This document shows, in pieces, positions 19,506-28,097 of a stretch of DNA of 64,000 nucleotides. Both the position numbers and the translations under genes were made by a program. How positions within the stretch are numbered: the first letter of the stretch is position 1; every line of letters starts with the position of its first letter. This stretch comes from Arenimonas terrae (GTDB lineage Bacteria; Pseudomonadota; Gammaproteobacteria; Xanthomonadales; Xanthomonadaceae): NCBI RefSeq assembly GCF_006265115.1, contig NZ_SMDR01000005.1, forward strand, positions 106,352-170,351, read 5' to 3'. The notes below the pieces were generated by a model, which was not told where the DNA came from, did no database searches, and saw nothing but the letters and a program-made list of their open reading frames with translations.

Positions 19506-20453
19506 TCAGCCGGCGCTGGCGGCGGTGTCGGCCGTGCCGGCGGCCGGGGCGCGGTCATCGGGTGCGGCGTCGGGGGTGGCATCGGCTTCGGCCAGCTCGG
19601 CTTCGGCCTGGCGCACGGCTTCGGCGCTGTACCAGGCGCCGTCGCGGCGCAGCATCTCCATGTCGAAGCTGATGGTCTTGTCGAGCAGCGGATAGCTGAC
19701 CTTGACCCGGGCGGTGTCGCCTTCGCTGGACACCAGTTCGGCCTTCACGCCGTCCAGGGACTTGTCCATGTCCAGCCCATAGGCGCGGCCGACGTCCTTG
19801 ATGCCGGCCAGGGCGATGCCGCCCTTTTCCAGGGCCGGCAGCAGCGGCAGGGCACGGGCCTGGTCCAGGGTCGGCAGGTCCAGCTTGCGGGCGGTGCGGG
19901 ACAGCGCGGCGACGGCCTGGCGGGCGCGCTCGCGGTCGGTGAACAGGGCCGGCTGGGCCCAGGCCATCAGGCCGGCCACGACCTCACTGCCGTGCGCCTT
20001 CTCGGCATCGCTCAGCTCGGTGTTGGCCTGGATGGCGGCGTTGAGGAAGATCGAGGCGGTGGCCTGCATCAGCGGCCACTGGCCGCTGATCTCGGACTCG
20101 AGCTTGACCAGCTTGGGCTCCAGGTCGCGCATCAGCGCGGTCTCGGCGTCGGGGGCGGTCAGGCGCGCCATCATGTCGGCGTACTCCTGGGCGTCCTCGG
20201 CGCTGGGCGGTTCGGCTTCGGCCTGGCGGCGCTGCCACAACTCAGCGCTGCGGGCGTGCAGATCCGGCGGCAGGCTCAGGCGGGAATAGCGCACCAGGTC
20301 GTTGTCGCGCAGCGCTCCAACCAGTCCCTGCACGGCGGCGACCGGGTCGCCCGGCGCCTTGGCGGCGTCAGCGGGCTCCCGGCGGCAGGCGCCGAGGGCA
20401 AAAAGAAGGGACAGCAGGGCGAGCAGGGCCCAGGCGGGCTTGCGTGAGGTCAT
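19506..20453 (-). CDS. Hypothetical lipoprotein upstream of plsB
   Basis: 315 residues from the ATG that starts a lipoprotein signal peptide (lipobox LGAC, Cys at ~23). A longer frame to 20663 would run through the terminator and lacks a signal. The mature protein is mostly alpha-helical, acidic and Ala/Leu-rich, with a C-terminal segment (VKVSYPLLDKTISFDMEMLRRDG) that looks like a small NTF2-like or DUF-type beta domain. I do not recognise the family. Its position suggests an envelope role coordinated with phospholipid synthesis. Confidence 0.75.
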   Translation of the reverse strand: MTSRKPAWALLALLSLLFALGACRREPADAAKAPGDPVAAVQGLVGALRDNDLVRYSRLSLPPDLHARSAELWQRRQAEAEPPSAEDAQEYADMMARLTAPDAETALMRDLEPKLVKLESEISGQWPLMQATASIFLNAAIQANTELSDAEKAHGSEVVAGLMAWAQPALFTDRERARQAVAALSRTARKLDLPTLDQARALPLLPALEKGGIALAGIKDVGRAYGLDMDKSLDGVKAELVSSEGDTARVKVSYPLLDKTISFDMEMLRRDGAWYSAEAVRQAEAELAEADATPDAAPDDRAPAAGTADTAASAG

Positions 20454-20546
20454 GCGGCAGGGTCGAGTTGGGCTGGCGCCGAATCTATCAGATCGCGTGT
20501 TTGCGGCCTGTTTGCCGGGCCCGGATGGGGCGGGCGGGGAGGCCAT

Positions 20547-20572
20547 AAAAAACGGGAGGCCGGAGCCTCCCG
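20547..20572 (-). terminator. Intrinsic terminator downstream of pyrF
   Basis: On the minus strand an 8-bp stem CGGGAGGC/GCCTCCCG with a 4-base loop is followed by T6. It is strong and correctly oriented to end the e(P4)-independent pyrF transcript, insulating the lipoprotein-plsB genes below. Confidence 0.88.
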
Positions 20573-20657
20573 CCAAATCCGGATGAACCGGAGGACTGGG
20601 TCGTCGTTGTGGATCCCGGCGGGCCGGCAGCCCGACGACGGCCGCAGCATAGGGCGG
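20547..20657 (-). ncRNA. Candidate small RNA or structured pyrF 3' UTR
   Basis: This lies in the longest gene-free stretch of the window (20454-20706). On the minus strand a weak promoter-like patch (TAAACT at 20669-20664) precedes a structured run: GTCGTCG/CGACGAC arms around a GC-rich loop (20600-20639), a CCGG-ATGAA-CCGG hairpin, a CCTCC segment, then a strong terminator. The order of hairpin, unpaired C-rich segment and terminator resembles bacterial sRNAs. It could equally be the pyrF 3' UTR. Confidence 0.35.
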
Positions 20658-20706
20658 CGCCATAGTTTATGCAATACCTGAACTAACTTAAGGTAAGCCG
20701 CTGTTT

Positions 20707-21408
20707 TTATTGGCCTACAGCGGCCAGGATCTGGGCCTGGATGGCCTCCGCGGCGGCGGCCGGGTCGGCGGCCTGGCGGATCGGCCGGCCGACCACGACG
20801 TGGTCGGCACCGGCGGCGAAGGCCGTCGGAACGTCCACGGTGCGCTTCTGGTCGTCGGTCGCCGGACCCGCCGGCCGGATGCCGGGGCAGACGATCAGGA
20901 AGCCCGGGCCATTGGCCTGGCGCAGCGCGCCCGCCTCCTGGCCCGACGAGATCACGCCGTCGCAGCCGGCCGCGCGGGCGGCCGCGGCGCGGTCCAGCAC
21001 CACCTCCGAAGGCTCACGATCGATGCCCAATTGACGAAGATCGGCCCGGTCCATCGAAGTCAGCACGGTCACCGCGAGCAGCTTTATTTCGCCTTTCTCC
21101 TGCGAAGCCGCGCGCATCATGCCGTCATGTTGCCCGTGGATGGTGCAGAACGTGACCGGGTAGCGGGCCAGCCCGCGGATCGTGTGGCCGACGGTGGCCG
21201 GCACGTCGTGGAACTTCAGGTCCACGAACACCTTCTTGCCCCGGCCGGCCAGCTCGTCCAGCACCCGGAAGTAGTCGCCGCTGGTCAGCAGCTCCATGCC
21301 GATCTTGTAGAAGCCGACCGAATCGCCCAGGCGGTCGATCCAGCTGCGGGCCTCGGCGGCGGTCGGGACGTCGAGGGCGAAGATCAGGCGGTCGCGGACG
21401 GCGGTCAT
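20707..21408 (-). CDS. pyrF: Orotidine 5'-phosphate decarboxylase
   Basis: 233 residues. Decarboxylates OMP to UMP, the last step of pyrimidine synthesis. The catalytic block [12 protein letters not shown] contains the Asp-Lys-x-x-Asp set, and the phosphate-binding C-terminal [12 protein letters not shown] is intact. It starts 7 bases after the e(P4)-like gene reading the same way, so they may be cotranscribed. pyrE is found separately at 56.1-56.7 kb. Confidence 0.96.
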   Translation of the reverse strand: MTAVRDRLIFALDVPTAAEARSWIDRLGDSVGFYKIGMELLTSGDYFRVLDELAGRGKKVFVDLKFHDVPATVGHTIRGLARYPVTFCTIHGQHDGMMRAASQEKGEIKLLAVTVLTSMDRADLRQLGIDREPSEVVLDRAAAARAAGCDGVISSGQEAGALRQANGPGFLIVCPGIRPAGPATDDQKRTVDVPTAFAAGADHVVVGRPIRQAADPAAAAEAIQAQILAAVGQ

Positions 21409-21415
21409 CGGCGGC

Positions 21416-22354
21416 TCACTCGGCGTAGATCAGGGCGTCGATCTTCATCCGGCGGCGTTCGGCCGCCGGCAGGTCCCAGGCGTTGTTGAACAGCGCCGGC
21501 TCCCAGCTGCCGTAGCTGGGGTTGGGCAGCACGAACCAGCGCTCGCCGATCCAGCCTACGTAGGGCGCGATCGCCTGCTCGCGGCCTTCCTTCGTATTGA
21601 CCAGGATGGTCGCCATGTCGCCGATCTGGTCGCCGAACTGCATCAGCACCCGGTGCGTGCGGCCGACGTGCTGGCGGCGGCAGCCCTTCTCCGAGCCCTG
21701 CTGTTCGCAGCCCTCGACGAAGAAGCCCAGGCCCAGGAACTGCTCGGGCCGCTCCAGCGGGAAGCCGAGCGCGCGCAGGTTCTTCAGCGTCGGCTCCTCC
21801 AGGTGGGCGGCGCGGTTGCTGACATAGAAGATGGTGACGCCGCGCGCGGCCGCGGCCTGGGCGAACTCGACGGCGCCGGGGATGGCCGTGGCCTCCTCCT
21901 CGCGGACCCAGCCGTCCCAGGTCACTTCGTCGTAGCTGCCGCCGTCGCGCACCAGGCGGGCCTGGTAGGGCGAGTTGTCGAGCACGGTCTCGTCGATGTC
22001 GACGATGACCGCCGGCGCCAGGCCGGTGGCGGGGTTGGCGCGCTCTTCCGGCACCAGGGCGTCCCAGTCCGGGGTCTTGAGCGCGCGGTCGAGCTGCAGC
22101 AGCGCGGCGCGGTAGGTCTGGCCGGCGAGCAGGCGGTATTCCAGCGAGGTCTGCATCCAGGCAACGGCATTGAGGTTGTCGTTGGCGGCCGGGCCGGACG
22201 GAACCCGCGGACCTTCGGGCGCCTTGCGCACCGGCGTGGGTTCGACTGCCGCCAGGTCCTCGTCGGAGACCGGTTCGCCGCGGGTCGGCAGCACTTGGCA
22301 CGCGGCCAGGGCCAGCACGAGGGTGGAAAGGGTGAGGGTCTTGAGCGGGGTCAT
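21416..22354 (-). CDS. Lipoprotein e(P4)-family 5'-nucleotidase / class C acid phosphatase
   Basis: 312 residues with a lipoprotein signal (lipobox LAAC, Cys19). The HAD nucleophile motif [14 protein letters not shown] is followed by FYVSNRAAH (motif II region) and a downstream Lys/Asp pair around FGDQIGDM. Family members are outer-membrane-anchored phosphatases that dephosphorylate nucleotides such as NMN. It sits just upstream of pyrF, a sensible pairing with nucleotide salvage, although coupling is only inferred from spacing. Confidence 0.9.
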   Translation of the reverse strand: MTPLKTLTLSTLVLALAACQVLPTRGEPVSDEDLAAVEPTPVRKAPEGPRVPSGPAANDNLNAVAWMQTSLEYRLLAGQTYRAALLQLDRALKTPDWDALVPEERANPATGLAPAVIVDIDETVLDNSPYQARLVRDGGSYDEVTWDGWVREEEATAIPGAVEFAQAAAARGVTIFYVSNRAAHLEEPTLKNLRALGFPLERPEQFLGLGFFVEGCEQQGSEKGCRRQHVGRTHRVLMQFGDQIGDMATILVNTKEGREQAIAPYVGWIGERWFVLPNPSYGSWEPALFNNAWDLPAAERRRMKIDALIYAE

Positions 22355-22525
22355 CGGGTTCGGTCCGTAGTCCTGAGCGGCCCAGTTTAAGCCGGGGCGG
22401 CATCTTAAGCGGCGCGCATGACGGTCCGGCAGGCCCCGGGGCGGCCGGAATGGGGCCGATGTGCCGTGTTAGAGGGCTTCGGGCCGCCGCAGGGCCGCCC
22501 GCGCCACGACCAGAACGAGAACGTC

Positions 22526-24886
22526 ATGAGCCCCAACCCCCTGGATTCCTCCGCCCGCTGGCTGCGCCGGGCCGGCAACGGCTACCGCAAGCTGCCGAAC
22601 GTGGCGCAGAAGGTCGTGCTGGCCGCGATCGCGCTGCCGATGTTCGCGCTGGCCGGCGTCGGTATCGGCGCCAGCCTGCTCGGCGACGACGCGCCCGAGT
22701 CCCCGGCGCAGGCCACGGCGTCCGGCAGCGTCGCCGGCGGCACGACGATGCTGCACGGCGCCACCGGCGTGCTCACCCACGACCTCGACCAGACCCTCGA
22801 GGAGATCGGCGAGGCCGGCCCGCGCGTCCAGGGCGCGCCGACCTACAGCCCGGAATACACCGCGCGCGCGACCGCGCTGATGCAGGCCCTGCCCAAGGAC
22901 AAGGACGGCAATCCGGACTGGGCCAAGGTGGACATGCAGGAGTACACGCGCCAGGTCGCCGAGCTGGGGCCGCCGGAAGAAGCGCAGGTGCCGTCGGGGC
23001 CGGTTGAGTTCGAGGCGCTGGACCTGGACGAGGCGCTGGAGCTGATCGCCGGAAAGATCGACGAAGCCAGCGAGATCGGCGACGTGCTCGAAGCCATCCG
23101 CGACAGCGAGCAGGGCGACCAGCCGAAGATGCTGATCTCGCACAGCATGGTGCTGATGACCGCCGGCGACCCCTGGGGCGCCGCCGCCAACCTGCTGGTG
23201 GCGCACGAAGTCGACGAGGACGACGCCACGCCGCTGGTGAACCTGGCGGCGATCGCCAACAGCCAGAACCTGCCGGCGGTGTCGCTGGCCCTGCTCGATG
23301 CCGCGGCGGAGCTGGACATCGGCGACGACGACTCGCCGGTCGGCATGCGCGAGCGCGCGGCCCTGCTCAACAACCGTGGCCACGCCCGGGTGTTGCTGCG
23401 CGACTACGCCGCCGCCGAAGCGCCGCTGCGCGAGGCGCTGGCGATGAACCCGGAGATGTCGGAGGCGGCGCGCAACCTCACCCACGTGCTGCTCAAGCAG
23501 GGCAAGGACGACGAGGCGCGGCAGCTCGTGCCGCGCGCGGTCTGGCGCCTGCGCGGCAATCCGGCACAGCCCGTGCCCGTGCAGGACCGCGACCAGGCGA
23601 CGACTGCGCCGGCCCAGGCGCCGCCCACCGGCACGCCCGAGCAGATCGCGCAGTGGGTGCAGTCGCCCTTCCTCGAGCGCAACGATGGCAGCACGTCGCT
23701 GCCGCTGTGGATCGCGCTGGACCTGTCCAAACGCGGCCAGATCGCCTGGCCCGAGGTGCTCTACCCGAAGGCCGACGCCAGCTACGCCGGCTATTTCCCG
23801 CAGGCCTCGGCCAACTACGTTGCCGCGCGCGAGGCGGCCGAGGCGCTGCAGCAGGCGCAGGCCGGACCGATGCGCGCGCTGGTGGTGCGGCGCATGACGC
23901 TGGGCGAGGTGATCCAGCAGCTGATCCAGGTGAAGGCGACCTCGCAGTGGTCGCTGGAGCCGATCGACACCGAGATGCACCCGCTGAAGGCGTGGAAGGA
24001 GAACCTGATCCTGGACGCGCCCTTCGAGACGCGTTTCCAGGCGCTGGACGTGGCCCAGGCCGAGTACCAGATGGAACTGGCCGCGGACACGCTCAACGAG
24101 CGCTACGGCAAGCAGTCGGTCTGCCCGGCGGGTTCGACCCCGGAGGAATGCTGCGCGATCAACCGGCGCGAGATCTACCGCAACATCAACGACATGACGC
24201 CGATCGCGCGCGAGTACGAAGACCAGATGCGGGTCTTCTTCCGCGACGCCTACGGGCTGTCGACCGCGATCGCCAGCAACTTGTCGCCGGGCGGCTGGCA
24301 CGACGTGGCGCGGCTGGGCATCGAAGAGCAGGTGATGCGCCACCACGTGCGCGTGCAGCAGGAAATCGCCTTCGCCTTCACCCATGCCGCGCCGTCCGGC
24401 GGCGCCTGTTATGGTCCTATCGGCAACCCCGATGGCGACGTGCCCGAACTCGCCGTCGAGGTCCCGGCCTGCAGCGCGACCTCCCAGTGGGGTTCGGGCA
24501 AGTGGGCCTTCAGCGAGAATTTTTCGGTGGAAGCGACCTGCGGCAAGATCAAGTTCGTCGCCGAGGTCAACGTGATCGGCACCAAGAAGCTCAAGTTCGG
24601 CAAGGGCGGCGAGCTGGGCGCCGACATCGGCATGCACGCCGAGATCGAGTTTTCGATGGAGGGCACGGTGACGATCTTCGCCGGGCCCAAGGCGACCGCG
24701 GCCGGCAAGATCGGCGAGTTCGGCGGCGACTTCGGCGTCAAGGACGGCATCTACGCCGTGATCGGCAAGGACGGCGTGCAGGACGTCGGCATGCGCGTGG
24801 TGGTCGGCGGCGGCGTCGCGGCGGGCCCGCTGGGAGGCACGCATGATGTCGAGACGATGGATTTCTCCTTCGTCTCCGCGCTGTAG
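22526..24886 (+). CDS. Large TPR-containing membrane-anchored protein, function unknown
   Basis: 786 residues from the ATG at MSPNPLDSSARW; an upstream frame extends 36 residues but is not protein-like. One membrane helix (~23-50) suggests a signal anchor with the rest outside the cytosol. Residues ~170-350 contain TPR-like helices (LLNNRGHARVLLRDYAAAEAPLREA is a clear repeat). Residues 470-620 are helical, with a conserved-looking Cys pair (EECC). The last ~120 residues are a Gly/Lys-rich beta domain with alternating motifs (KIKFVAEVNVIG, GMHAEIEFSMEG). I do not recognise the family. Divergent from the phosphatase gene. Confidence 0.75.
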   Translation: MSPNPLDSSARWLRRAGNGYRKLPNVAQKVVLAAIALPMFALAGVGIGASLLGDDAPESPAQATASGSVAGGTTMLHGATGVLTHDLDQTLEEIGEAGPRVQGAPTYSPEYTARATALMQALPKDKDGNPDWAKVDMQEYTRQVAELGPPEEAQVPSGPVEFEALDLDEALELIAGKIDEASEIGDVLEAIRDSEQGDQPKMLISHSMVLMTAGDPWGAAANLLVAHEVDEDDATPLVNLAAIANSQNLPAVSLALLDAAAELDIGDDDSPVGMRERAALLNNRGHARVLLRDYAAAEAPLREALAMNPEMSEAARNLTHVLLKQGKDDEARQLVPRAVWRLRGNPAQPVPVQDRDQATTAPAQAPPTGTPEQIAQWVQSPFLERNDGSTSLPLWIALDLSKRGQIAWPEVLYPKADASYAGYFPQASANYVAAREAAEALQQAQAGPMRALVVRRMTLGEVIQQLIQVKATSQWSLEPIDTEMHPLKAWKENLILDAPFETRFQALDVAQAEYQMELAADTLNERYGKQSVCPAGSTPEECCAINRREIYRNINDMTPIAREYEDQMRVFFRDAYGLSTAIASNLSPGGWHDVARLGIEEQVMRHHVRVQQEIAFAFTHAAPSGGACYGPIGNPDGDVPELAVEVPACSATSQWGSGKWAFSENFSVEATCGKIKFVAEVNVIGTKKLKFGKGGELGADIGMHAEIEFSMEGTVTIFAGPKATAAGKIGEFGGDFGVKDGIYAVIGKDGVQDVGMRVVVGGGVAAGPLGGTHDVETMDFSFVSAL

Positions 24887-24887
24887 C

Positions 24888-24941
24888 AACTCCGGGGTCA
24901 GAGTCGATTTATCGAGATAAATCGACTCTGACCCCGGAGTT
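24888..24941. repeat. GGGGTCAGAGT palindromic element, copy 2
   Basis: Fifty-four bases forming an almost uninterrupted palindrome: two perfect 26-bp arms (AACTCCGGGGTCAGAGTCG...) around a 2-base centre. It starts 2 bases after the TPR gene stop and ends in the first base of the complementary rep stop codon. It may act as a bidirectional terminator, although it has no T-run. Confidence 0.88.
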
Positions 24942-26923
24942 CAGTCGGTGCCGAAGAGGGCGGCGATCGCGTCCATGTGGGCGCGGCCGCGCTGCTTCTT
25001 CTCCGCGGTCTCGCGCTCGGGATCGCTGCCGTCGCGCAGCAGGTCGCCCGCCGGCAGTTCATCAAGGAACCGGCTCGGCAGCAGGTGTTCGACCGCGCCC
25101 CAGCGCTTGATCTCGGCGCTGTGCGCCAGGTACAGGCGTTCCTTGGCGCGGGTGATGCCCACGTACATCAGGCGGCGCTCTTCCTCGAGCCGGTTCTCCT
25201 CGAGGCTGGCCTCGTGCGGCAGGTTGCCGTCCTCGCAGCCGACCACGAACACGACCTTGAATTCCAGGCCCTTGGCCGCGTGCAGGCTCATCAGCCGCAC
25301 GGCATTGCCGGGTTCGCCGCGGTCCGCGTTCGACAGCAGAGCCAACTGCGCGGCCAGCTCGCCCGGGCCGCCGCCGCGCGCGCCCTCGAACCACGACGCG
25401 AGTTCGTCGATATTGGCCTTGCGGCGCTGGAACGAGGCCTCGTCCTTGCACTGGCTGCGCACCATGGCCAGCAGGCCGCTCTGTTCGGCCAGCATCGGCA
25501 CCAGTTCGGCCGGCGTCACCTTTTCGGCGACGTCGCGCAGGCGCTCGACGATGCGGGTGAACTCCTCCAGGCCGGCGGCCGCGCGCGGCGTCAGCTGCTT
25601 CAGGAAGCCGATCTGGCCCGCGGCCACCGACATCGGCAGGCCGGCGGTCTGCGCCATCGCCGCCAGTTTCTCCAGCGTGGTCGCGCCGACCTCGCGCTTG
25701 GGCGCGGCGATCGCGCGCAGGAAGGCGGCGTCGTTGTCGGGATTGGCCAGCACCTGCAGCCAGCACAGCGCGTCCTTCACCTCGGCGCGGTCCAGGAACT
25801 TCGTGCCGCCGGTGAGGTGGTAGGGAATGCGCAGCAGCTGCAGCGCCTTCTCCAGTGGCCGCGACTGGTGATTGCCGCGGAACAGGATGGCGAACTCGCC
25901 CCAGGGGATTTCCTTGGCCTGGTGCAGGTAGTGGATCTCGGCGGCGACGCGTTCGGCCTCGTGTTCATTGTTGCGGCACTGCCAGACGCGCACCGGTTCG
26001 CCGTCGCCGTGCTGGCTCCAGAGCTGCTTGAGGTGGGCGTGCGGGTTCTTCGCGATCAGCGTGTTCGCGCAGCGCAGGATGCGGCCGGTGCAGCGGTAGT
26101 TCTGCTCGAGCTTGATGACCTTCAGGTTCGGGTAGTCGTTGGCCAGCTGGTCGAGGTTTTCGGGCTGGGCGCCGCGCCAGGCGTAGATGCTCTGGTCGTC
26201 GTCGCCGACGCAGGTCATGTGGCCCTTGGGGCCGGCCAGCTGCTTGAGCAGGCGGTACTGCGCGCCATTGGTGTCCTGGCATTCGTCCACCAGCAGGTAG
26301 CGGATGCGCTCGCGCCAGCCCGCGGCGAGGCCCGGGTCGGCTTCCAGCAGGGTCAGCGGCAGCCGGATCAGGTCGTCGAAATCGACCGCGTTGAAGGCCT
26401 GCAGCCGCGCCTGGTAACGCGCGTAGATGCCGGCGGCTTCGCGTTCGCGCGCCGAACGCGCCGCTTCCGCGGCCTGCTCGGGCGACAGCGCGTTGTTCTT
26501 TGCGGCGCTGATCAGGTTGTGCAGCGAGTACAGCGCGTCGTTCTTCAGGCCCGGCGTGGCCAGGTCCTTGATGATCGCCATCTGGTCGTCGGAATCGAAG
26601 ATCGAGAAACCGCGGCGCAGGTTGGCGCGCTCGTGCTCGATCTGCAGGAAACGCAGGCCCAGCGAGTGGAAGGTCGAGATGGTGAGGTTCTCGGCGTCGT
26701 CGCCCTTCACGCGCTTGGCCACGCGCTCGCGCATCTCGCGCGCGGCCTTGTTGGTGAAGGTGATGGCCGCGATGTGCCGGGCCTCGTGCCGGCCGCTGGC
26801 GACCAGGTGGGCGATCTTCTCGGTGATCACCTTGGTCTTGCCGCTGCCCGCGCCGGCGAGCACGAGCAGGGGTCCGCCGGTGTAGGCGACCGCTTCCTTC
26901 TGGGGAGTATTGAGACCGGACAT
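24941..26923 (-). CDS. rep: ATP-dependent DNA helicase Rep
   Basis: 660 residues, a superfamily 1A 3'-5' helicase that helps restart and clear replication forks. Walker A is GAGSGKTKVI (~26-35), motif II is LLVDECQDTN, and the RecA-like second domain has LMSLHAAKGLEFKVVFVVGCEDG and YVGITRAKERLYL. Length (E. coli Rep 673) and the LNTPQKEAVAYTGGPLLVLAG opening favour Rep over UvrD. Its final codons ACC GAC TGA match those of ttcA and run directly into the palindrome. Confidence 0.93.
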   Translation of the reverse strand: MSGLNTPQKEAVAYTGGPLLVLAGAGSGKTKVITEKIAHLVASGRHEARHIAAITFTNKAAREMRERVAKRVKGDDAENLTISTFHSLGLRFLQIEHERANLRRGFSIFDSDDQMAIIKDLATPGLKNDALYSLHNLISAAKNNALSPEQAAEAARSAREREAAGIYARYQARLQAFNAVDFDDLIRLPLTLLEADPGLAAGWRERIRYLLVDECQDTNGAQYRLLKQLAGPKGHMTCVGDDDQSIYAWRGAQPENLDQLANDYPNLKVIKLEQNYRCTGRILRCANTLIAKNPHAHLKQLWSQHGDGEPVRVWQCRNNEHEAERVAAEIHYLHQAKEIPWGEFAILFRGNHQSRPLEKALQLLRIPYHLTGGTKFLDRAEVKDALCWLQVLANPDNDAAFLRAIAAPKREVGATTLEKLAAMAQTAGLPMSVAAGQIGFLKQLTPRAAAGLEEFTRIVERLRDVAEKVTPAELVPMLAEQSGLLAMVRSQCKDEASFQRRKANIDELASWFEGARGGGPGELAAQLALLSNADRGEPGNAVRLMSLHAAKGLEFKVVFVVGCEDGNLPHEASLEENRLEEERRLMYVGITRAKERLYLAHSAEIKRWGAVEHLLPSRFLDELPAGDLLRDGSDPERETAEKKQRGRAHMDAIAALFGTD

Positions 26924-26953
26924 GAGGGGGCGGATTCTACCGGGCCCGGGGGG

Positions 26954-27060
26954 GGAGCGAGGAAGTAGAGAGGAGGAAGTAGGAAGTAGAGGAAAGCTGA
27001 TCAGGGCCGGCCCTTGCTTCTCTCTACTTCCTACTTCCTCCCCTCTACTTCCTGATTTTT
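26954..27060. repeat. GGAAGTAG palindromic repeat, copy B
   Basis: About 40 bases of GGAAGTAG/GAGG units (26957-26997) are mirrored by CTACTTCCT units (27015-27054) around a GATCAGGGCCGGCCC-type centre, ending in a T5 tract. Here it lies between the divergent starts of rep and arfB, so termination cannot be its only role; both promoters would have to lie within or beside it. Confidence 0.75.
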
Positions 27061-27087
27061 GAACCCACCCCCCGCTATCATCCGCCC

Positions 27088-27513
27088 ATGCTCCGGATCT
27101 CCCCCTCCCTGGCCATCCCCGACGACGAACTGGTCGAGCGTTTCGTGCGCTCCAGCGGTCCGGGCGGGCAGAACGTGAACAAGGTGGCCACGGCCGTCGA
27201 GCTGCGCTTCGATGTGCTCCATTCGCCCTCGTTGCCCGAGCCGGTGCGGCTGCGTCTGCTGGCCCGGCGCGACCGCCGGCTCACCGACGAGGGCGTGCTG
27301 GTGCTCAGCGCCCAGCGCTTCCGCACCCAGGACCGCAACCGCGAGGACGCGCGCGAGCGCCTGGCCGCCCTGATCGCCGCCGTGCTGGTGGCGCCGAAGA
27401 AGCGGGTCGCGACCAAGCCGTCCAAGGGCGCGAAGGAGCGTCGTCTCGGCGCCAAGCGCGAACGCGCGACGGTGAAACGCCAGCGCAGCGCCAGCGCCTG
27501 GGACCGCGAATGA
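27088..27513 (+). CDS. arfB: Alternative ribosome-rescue factor ArfB (YaeJ)
   Basis: 141 residues. A peptidyl-tRNA hydrolase that frees stalled ribosomes lacking a stop codon. The catalytic loop is SSGPGGQNVNK with GGQ at 26-28, and the basic tail (KRQRSASAWDRE region) is the part known to enter the mRNA channel. Length is typical. It overlaps the next start by 4 bases (ATGA), so the downstream acyltransferase is coupled to it. Confidence 0.94.
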   Translation: MLRISPSLAIPDDELVERFVRSSGPGGQNVNKVATAVELRFDVLHSPSLPEPVRLRLLARRDRRLTDEGVLVLSAQRFRTQDRNREDARERLAALIAAVLVAPKKRVATKPSKGAKERRLGAKRERATVKRQRSASAWDRE

Positions 27514-28097
27514 CCCGCATCCCGACCCTGCCGCCGCAGGCCCCGCGCACCGGCAGCCGCTTCACGCGCTGGCTCGGCCGCAGCGTGCTGCGCCTGGGCG
27601 GCTGGACCATCGCTGGCGACTGGCCGGACCTGCCGCGCCTGGTGGTGATCGCGGCGCCGCACTCCTCGGGCTGGGACGCCGTCTGGGGCCTGGCCGCGAA
27701 GCTGGCCATGGGCGTGGACATCACCTTCATCGCCAAGGCCGAACTGTTCCGGGGCCCGCTGGGCTGGCTGCTGCGCAAGTTCGGCGGCCATCCCGTGGAC
27801 CGCAGCGCGCCCGGCGGCATCGTCGACCAGACCGCAAGCGAGATCCGTGCGGCCGGACGCATGTGGTTCGTGCTGGCGCCCGAGGGCACCCGCAAGCGCG
27901 TCGAACACTGGAAGACCGGCTTCTGGAAGATTGCCCGCCGCGCCGGCGTGCCGGTCTACTGCGCCTGGTTCCACTATCCCGACAAGACCATCGGGCTCGG
28001 CCCCCTGGTGGAACTCAGCGACGACCCGGTCGCGGACATGGCGCGCATCCGCGCCATCTACCGGCCCTACCTGGGCAAGAATCGCGGCACCGACTAA
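27510..28097 (+). CDS. PlsC-like 1-acyl-glycerol-phosphate-type acyltransferase
   Basis: 195 residues. The acyltransferase HX4D motif is APHSSGWDAVWG (~50-60) and the second motif is FVLAPEGTRKRVEHWKTGF (~127-145). This belongs to the small bacterial LPLAT family that includes enzymes of unknown acceptor. No obvious membrane helix beyond a hydrophobic N-terminal patch. Its 3' end overlaps the convergent LysR gene by 4 bases (CTAA). The specific substrate is not shown by the sequence. Confidence 0.85.
   Translation: MTRIPTLPPQAPRTGSRFTRWLGRSVLRLGGWTIAGDWPDLPRLVVIAAPHSSGWDAVWGLAAKLAMGVDITFIAKAELFRGPLGWLLRKFGGHPVDRSAPGGIVDQTASEIRAAGRMWFVLAPEGTRKRVEHWKTGFWKIARRAGVPVYCAWFHYPDKTIGLGPLVELSDDPVADMARIRAIYRPYLGKNRGTD

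Noticed and set aside
16480..19695. Open frame of 1071 codons on the plus strand opposite plsB
   Set aside because: Mirror of PlsB codons, rich in Gln/His/Val/Arg, no recognisable motif; plsB has all four acyltransferase blocks.
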